Notes under the pieces: model-generated
What the model was told of the DNA's origin: nothing
The model's database searches: none
The model's input: only the letters and a program-made list of their open reading frames with translations
Made by a program: the position numbers and the translations under genes
Origin: an uncultured Eubacteriales bacterium
Lineage (GTDB): Bacteria; Bacillota; Clostridia; Christensenellales; Borkfalkiaceae
Direction of reading: 5' to 3'
NCBI GenBank assembly: GCA_902797515.1
Contig: CADBSX010000258.1
Coordinates: 1 to 7,495 of the forward strand
Length of the DNA: 7,495 bases
Part shown: positions 4,877 to 7,495 of the stretch, one piece after another
Layout: each line of letters starts with the position of its first letter
How positions within the stretch are numbered: position 1 is the stretch's first letter

Positions 4877-7114
4877 TCAATATTCAAAATCGTCAACATT
4901 ATATTCGTCACTCAAAGCTGAGCTATCTCCTCTATATTTTGGAATTCCCCAACAGTCTCCCGACTCTATTGGGTTGCCATCATCATCTGTTGAGGTGTAA
5001 AATCCTCTCGGCTTTGGCGGACTATTTTCCAACAGAGCACCACCGCATTTAGGACACTTTCCCCAATAGGTGGTTACAATACTACTGCATTTAGAACAGA
5101 CGGCAGTATCCGAAAGTGGGTCATGTTCAAGAAATTCCTCATGCTCCTGCTCTTCATTGATATCCACATCGGTTTTGCTCGGAATATCTTCATAAGTTTT
5201 GCTGTCCATCGGATTGCCCTGCATGGACGCAGCGTCAGAAAGCGGCTCGGCTTCTGCAGACGTAAAAGTAACTTTAAGAGGTGCACTTCCTTTATATATT
5301 TCCCAATAATCGGGATTTGCTCCTGCTGTGCGGCTCTCATCGTATCGATAACTACGTCCTCTGCCATTTTCCACTTTCAGAAACCCTTGCTGAATGACAT
5401 CAGGATACAAAAACATTTTACTTTCCGTGGGGAATTTTATAGTGATACGACGCTTATCTATCTTTGCTACGGTACCTGTTCCAAAAAATTTGTGTGTAAC
5501 TGTTTTTCCCACGGATATTGTTGGAACGTTTTCAGCTTTGTGCTCTTTTTGGAAGGTTTCTTCAATTTTCTCTTGTTTTCGCGTTGGCTGAGTTACAGGA
5601 TTTGGATAATACTGTTCCCAATCTTGCTGTATATACTTTGCCAATGCAACAATGTGCTTGCAAGCTCTCGGATAGTTTTTATAAGCCTCGCAATTACAGA
5701 AATATCCTACAATATCTCCTTGCTCTGTTATTTGAATTCCGGTATTATATATCTGTGAACCGATGGTATTAGCTTTAAACAGGCCCCTCTTTTTATTGAA
5801 TTGAATATTCTTGACTCTTTGTGCTTGTGCATACTCAACGCCACGGAGAAATGTTTGATACACAGATACTTCGCAAATTATCTTCTCGTCACTAAGGGGA
5901 TTCCTTGGGTCCTGTGTATTTTGAGAAGCGGTTGTTTTGTTATCCGTGTTTCGCTTATTGCAAAGTGAAGTAGGCGATTCATTGCATACGGCGTTAGTTG
6001 CCAGCGGCGGTTTTTCCGGAGTAAAACGGTAATTGAGCGCCGTAGTGTGTGATTCATACGGTTGCGAAAAGTATTTTACATTTTTCAGACGGTATTCGGG
6101 CGGATACTTGGGGTTGTACCCGAACAGATTCACATATTGAAGCAGGTCATCTTTTTCTGCTGCCATCCTGATAAAAACTTCCATGAGAGCGTTTGCATCA
6201 TCAATGGCGCTATGGCTGTTTTTGACCGTTCCCTCTAATTTGTAATACCGGATTGCATCACTTAGCTTATGGGGATATGGAGCGCGGTCTTTGAATACTG
6301 TCAACGTATCAATAACATCACTGCTTTGAAAAAAAGATTGACAGTCAGCCTTTAAGGCGGCAGTGGAGACAAAGAGCATATCGAAATTCGCATTGTGCGC
6401 AACTAATAAAGCAGAATCTCCGATAAAATCCTTGAATTTAGATATGGCGGATTCTACACTAACGCCTTTTTCGCGCAGAAAAGCCGCGGAGATATGATTG
6501 GCAGCTTCAGCCTCTCGACTAATTTGGTGTCCGTCATAGAGATTCACATAGAAATGAAACTCTTTTGCGTATAGTCCGTCAGGCTTCTGATAGAGTCGCT
6601 GAGCGGCTAATTCGATAATCTGGTCTTTGTATGGAGACAGGCCTGAAGTCTCAACGTCAAACAATATGACTGAACTATATTTTTCAAAAATAGACACAAT
6701 TCCATTTGCCATAGCCCCTGTTTTTGATAGGACTTGGCTTTCTGAAGCGAATTCTTCCGTTACGCTTTCGCGGTACACTTGCGTATTTTGGATTTCCTGA
6801 AGCGGTTGAGGACTACCCATTTCTTCAAACTGGCTATACACTCGTGCGTCTTGGATTCGTCTATCAGGACAGCGTGTAGTGGTACTCTTTTGCGTGGCGG
6901 ACTCTTTTATCGCGATAGGCTTTTGATGTGCAGTCGGCTTTTCCTTTTGATTCTTTTTCTTATCGGCTGAAAAGGCAGCTGAGATACCGTACACGACCCC
7001 TCCAATTATAGAAGTAATCATGAATATGTCTAAAATGTTAAGTTCAGAAACACTATCACCGCAGAACCTACAATACATATAGAGAAAAAATATAATAAGG
7101 ATTGCAGTATTCAA
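4877..7114 (-). CDS. Membrane-anchored DnaQ-like exonuclease with SWIM finger and zinc ribbon
   Basis: This 745-residue protein starts at TTG 7114, supported by GAGGTGA (7121-7127) six bases upstream. The next in-frame ATG is residue 13 and would cut into the first hydrophobic segment. Residues 2-13 and 26-48 are hydrophobic, suggesting one or two membrane spans, and KKKNQKEK follows. Residues 55-135 are polar linker. Residues 147-320 form a DEDDh 3'-5' exonuclease: FDVETSGL with D153 and E155, HNANFD with D245, and HSAIDDA with H301 and D306. All catalytic positions are present. Residues 410-500 contain a SWIM zinc finger, C473-x-C475 with C485-x-H487. Residues 534-580 (VGKTVTHKFFGTGTVAKID) look like the small beta domain at the end of UvrD/PcrA helicases. 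A zinc ribbon lies at C673, C676, C687 and C690. Known relatives of each part act on nucleic acids. The membrane anchor and this domain order are unusual. The helicase gene is the next gene downstream. Confidence 0.92.
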   Translation of the reverse strand: MNTAILIIFFLYMYCRFCGDSVSELNILDIFMITSIIGGVVYGISAAFSADKKKNQKEKPTAHQKPIAIKESATQKSTTTRCPDRRIQDARVYSQFEEMGSPQPLQEIQNTQVYRESVTEEFASESQVLSKTGAMANGIVSIFEKYSSVILFDVETSGLSPYKDQIIELAAQRLYQKPDGLYAKEFHFYVNLYDGHQISREAEAANHISAAFLREKGVSVESAISKFKDFIGDSALLVAHNANFDMLFVSTAALKADCQSFFQSSDVIDTLTVFKDRAPYPHKLSDAIRYYKLEGTVKNSHSAIDDANALMEVFIRMAAEKDDLLQYVNLFGYNPKYPPEYRLKNVKYFSQPYESHTTALNYRFTPEKPPLATNAVCNESPTSLCNKRNTDNKTTASQNTQDPRNPLSDEKIICEVSVYQTFLRGVEYAQAQRVKNIQFNKKRGLFKANTIGSQIYNTGIQITEQGDIVGYFCNCEAYKNYPRACKHIVALAKYIQQDWEQYYPNPVTQPTRKQEKIEETFQKEHKAENVPTISVGKTVTHKFFGTGTVAKIDKRRITIKFPTESKMFLYPDVIQQGFLKVENGRGRSYRYDESRTAGANPDYWEIYKGSAPLKVTFTSAEAEPLSDAASMQGNPMDSKTYEDIPSKTDVDINEEQEHEEFLEHDPLSDTAVCSKCSSIVTTYWGKCPKCGGALLENSPPKPRGFYTSTDDDGNPIESGDCWGIPKYRGDSSALSDEYNVDDFEY

Positions 7115-7120
7115 GTAGAA

Positions 7121-7127
7121 TCACCTC
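7121..7127 (-). promoter_or_regulatory. Ribosome-binding site that selects the TTG start of the exonuclease
   Basis: GAGGTGA on the minus strand lies six bases before TTG 7114. This is a strong Shine-Dalgarno sequence at ideal spacing. No comparable site precedes the internal ATG at residue 13, so the non-ATG start is preferred. Confidence 0.8.
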
Positions 7128-7148
7128 AATCTTATACATTATCAATTT

Positions 7149-7177
7149 ATTATACTCCGCCACGTTTTGCTCGTCAA
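7149..7177 (-). promoter_or_regulatory. Near-consensus sigma-A promoter for the exonuclease gene
   Basis: TTGACG (7172-7177) and TATAAT (7149-7154) on the minus strand are separated by exactly 17 nt. This predicts a start near 7142 and a 5' leader of about 28 nt carrying the GAGGTGA site. It is the strongest promoter in the window. The 7115-7450 stretch is otherwise free of convincing genes. Confidence 0.78.
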
Positions 7178-7327
7178 TATAGCTTATAGCAATATTTCTA
7201 TTTCTTTGATTTTTAGTCAAACTGTCCATATATCTCATGACGGTATTTCCTTGGAACTGCTGTTTAACATTGCGACCGTCCTTGAAATTGAGCCATATCT
7301 GCTGTTGAAGTTCAGATTGGAAAAATG

Positions 7328-7369
7328 AAATTGCCCTATCGTCTGTGAAAGGCGATAAGGCAATTTTTT
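7328..7369 (+). terminator. Intrinsic terminator on the plus strand without an evident gene
   Basis: The arm 7328-7341 pairs with 7353-7366, 14 positions with one mismatch, around an 11-nt loop. The 3' arm runs into T6 (7364-7369). On the minus strand the hairpin is followed by TCATTTTTCC, so it may work in both directions. No plus-strand gene is visible upstream of it within the window. Confidence 0.7.
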
Positions 7370-7394
7370 GATTTATTCACTTCAAGTCCATCAG

Positions 7395-7440
7395 AAAAAA
7401 GCGAGCGCCCATCCCTTACATCACATAGAGGACGAGCGCT
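7395..7440 (-). terminator. Intrinsic terminator of the gene at the right edge
   Basis: On the minus strand AGCGCTCGTCC (7430-7440) pairs with GGATGGGCGCT (7404-7414), 11 bp with two wobble pairs, around a 15-nt loop. CGC and TTTTTT (7395-7400) follow. It starts 10 nt after the stop codon at 7451, as expected for the end of a transcription unit. Confidence 0.8.
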
Positions 7441-7450
7441 GCGGTTATTC

Positions 7451-7495
7451 TTATGAGATTTCAGAAAATCTCTGCGATGCCATGATTTCATCATA
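7451..7495 (-). CDS. 3' end of an unidentified minus-strand gene (partial)
   Basis: The frame reads YDEIMASQRFSEIS and stops at TAA (7451-7453), with a terminator 10 nt beyond. 'YDEIMASxRF' resembles the last residues of some ABC exporter ATPase subunits, but 14 residues are too few for identification. An alternative frame starting ATGATG at 7494 stays open through the terminator and is less likely. Confidence 0.45.
   Translation of the reverse strand, partial: YDEIMASQRFSEIS

Larger units (their letters stand above)
7068..7238 (-). other. Uncertain 56-codon ORF overlapping the exonuclease start
   Basis: An open frame on the minus strand runs from just after a stop at 7377-7379 to the stop at 7068-7070, about 102 codons. 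Its first good start is ATG 7238 (MRYMDSLTKNQRNRN), with AAGGA nine bases upstream. It overlaps the exonuclease gene by 47 nt and contains that gene's promoter, and the hairpin at 7328-7366 lies in its upstream part. I recognise no family. It could be a small gene, the remnant of a decayed gene, or chance. Confidence 0.2.

Noticed and set aside
5123..5758. Plus-strand open frame of 211 codons
   Set aside because: It lies wholly inside the exonuclease gene on the opposite strand, whose frame has recognisable SWIM and zinc-binding motifs. The translation is Phe-, Ile- and Cys-rich with no domain.
1..7495. CRISPR array, tRNA or rRNA
   Set aside because: No regularly spaced repeats and no cloverleaf or rRNA-like segments were found on either strand.

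Overview
The window is about 7.5 kb of fairly AT-rich bacterial DNA. Strong Shine-Dalgarno sequences (GGAGGG, GAGGTGA, AAAGGAG), near-consensus sigma-A-type promoters with 17-nt spacers, many intrinsic terminators and a short Gram-positive-style lipoprotein signal suggest a Firmicute, most likely a gut-type Clostridia (Oscillospiraceae or Lachnospiraceae). That placement is inference from style; no marker gene is present.

Layout from left to right. (1) Bases 1-136, plus strand: the last codons of an unidentified gene, then a 25-residue single-span membrane peptide with its own ribosome-binding site. (2) Bases 147-195: a GC-rich hairpin, the first of two near-identical copies. (3) Bases 245-2553, minus strand: a complete regulated unit made of a promoter, a heavily structured leader RNA of about 135 nt, an intrinsic terminator, and a two-gene operon. 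The operon encodes a 498-residue membrane-anchored protein with tetratricopeptide-like repeats and a 187-residue lipoprotein carrying the same kind of repeat. (4) Bases 2593-2649: the second hairpin copy, which here ends in a T-run and serves as a terminator. (5) Bases 2672-4720, minus strand: a divergent HelD/UvrD-like superfamily 1 helicase. (6) Bases 4877-7114, minus strand: a 745-residue multidomain protein with an N-terminal membrane anchor, a DnaQ-type DEDDh exonuclease, a SWIM zinc finger, a small beta-barrel-like segment and a C-terminal zinc ribbon, with a strong promoter at 7149-7177. (7) Bases 7115-7495: no convincing gene. This stretch holds that promoter, a plus-strand terminator with no obvious gene, and the terminator and last codons of another minus-strand gene that enters from the right edge.

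The exonuclease and helicase genes are adjacent, co-oriented and separated by 156 nt, which fits a nucleic-acid-processing pair. The two repeat-containing surface proteins form a separate unit.

The strongest candidate for something undescribed is the leader RNA at 2351-2520. It begins at a good promoter, folds into a long multi-segment rod, ends in an intrinsic terminator 35 nt before the start codon of the 498-residue protein, and no second promoter is visible between terminator and gene. That is the arrangement of an attenuation-type riboregulator, but I do not recognise the class.
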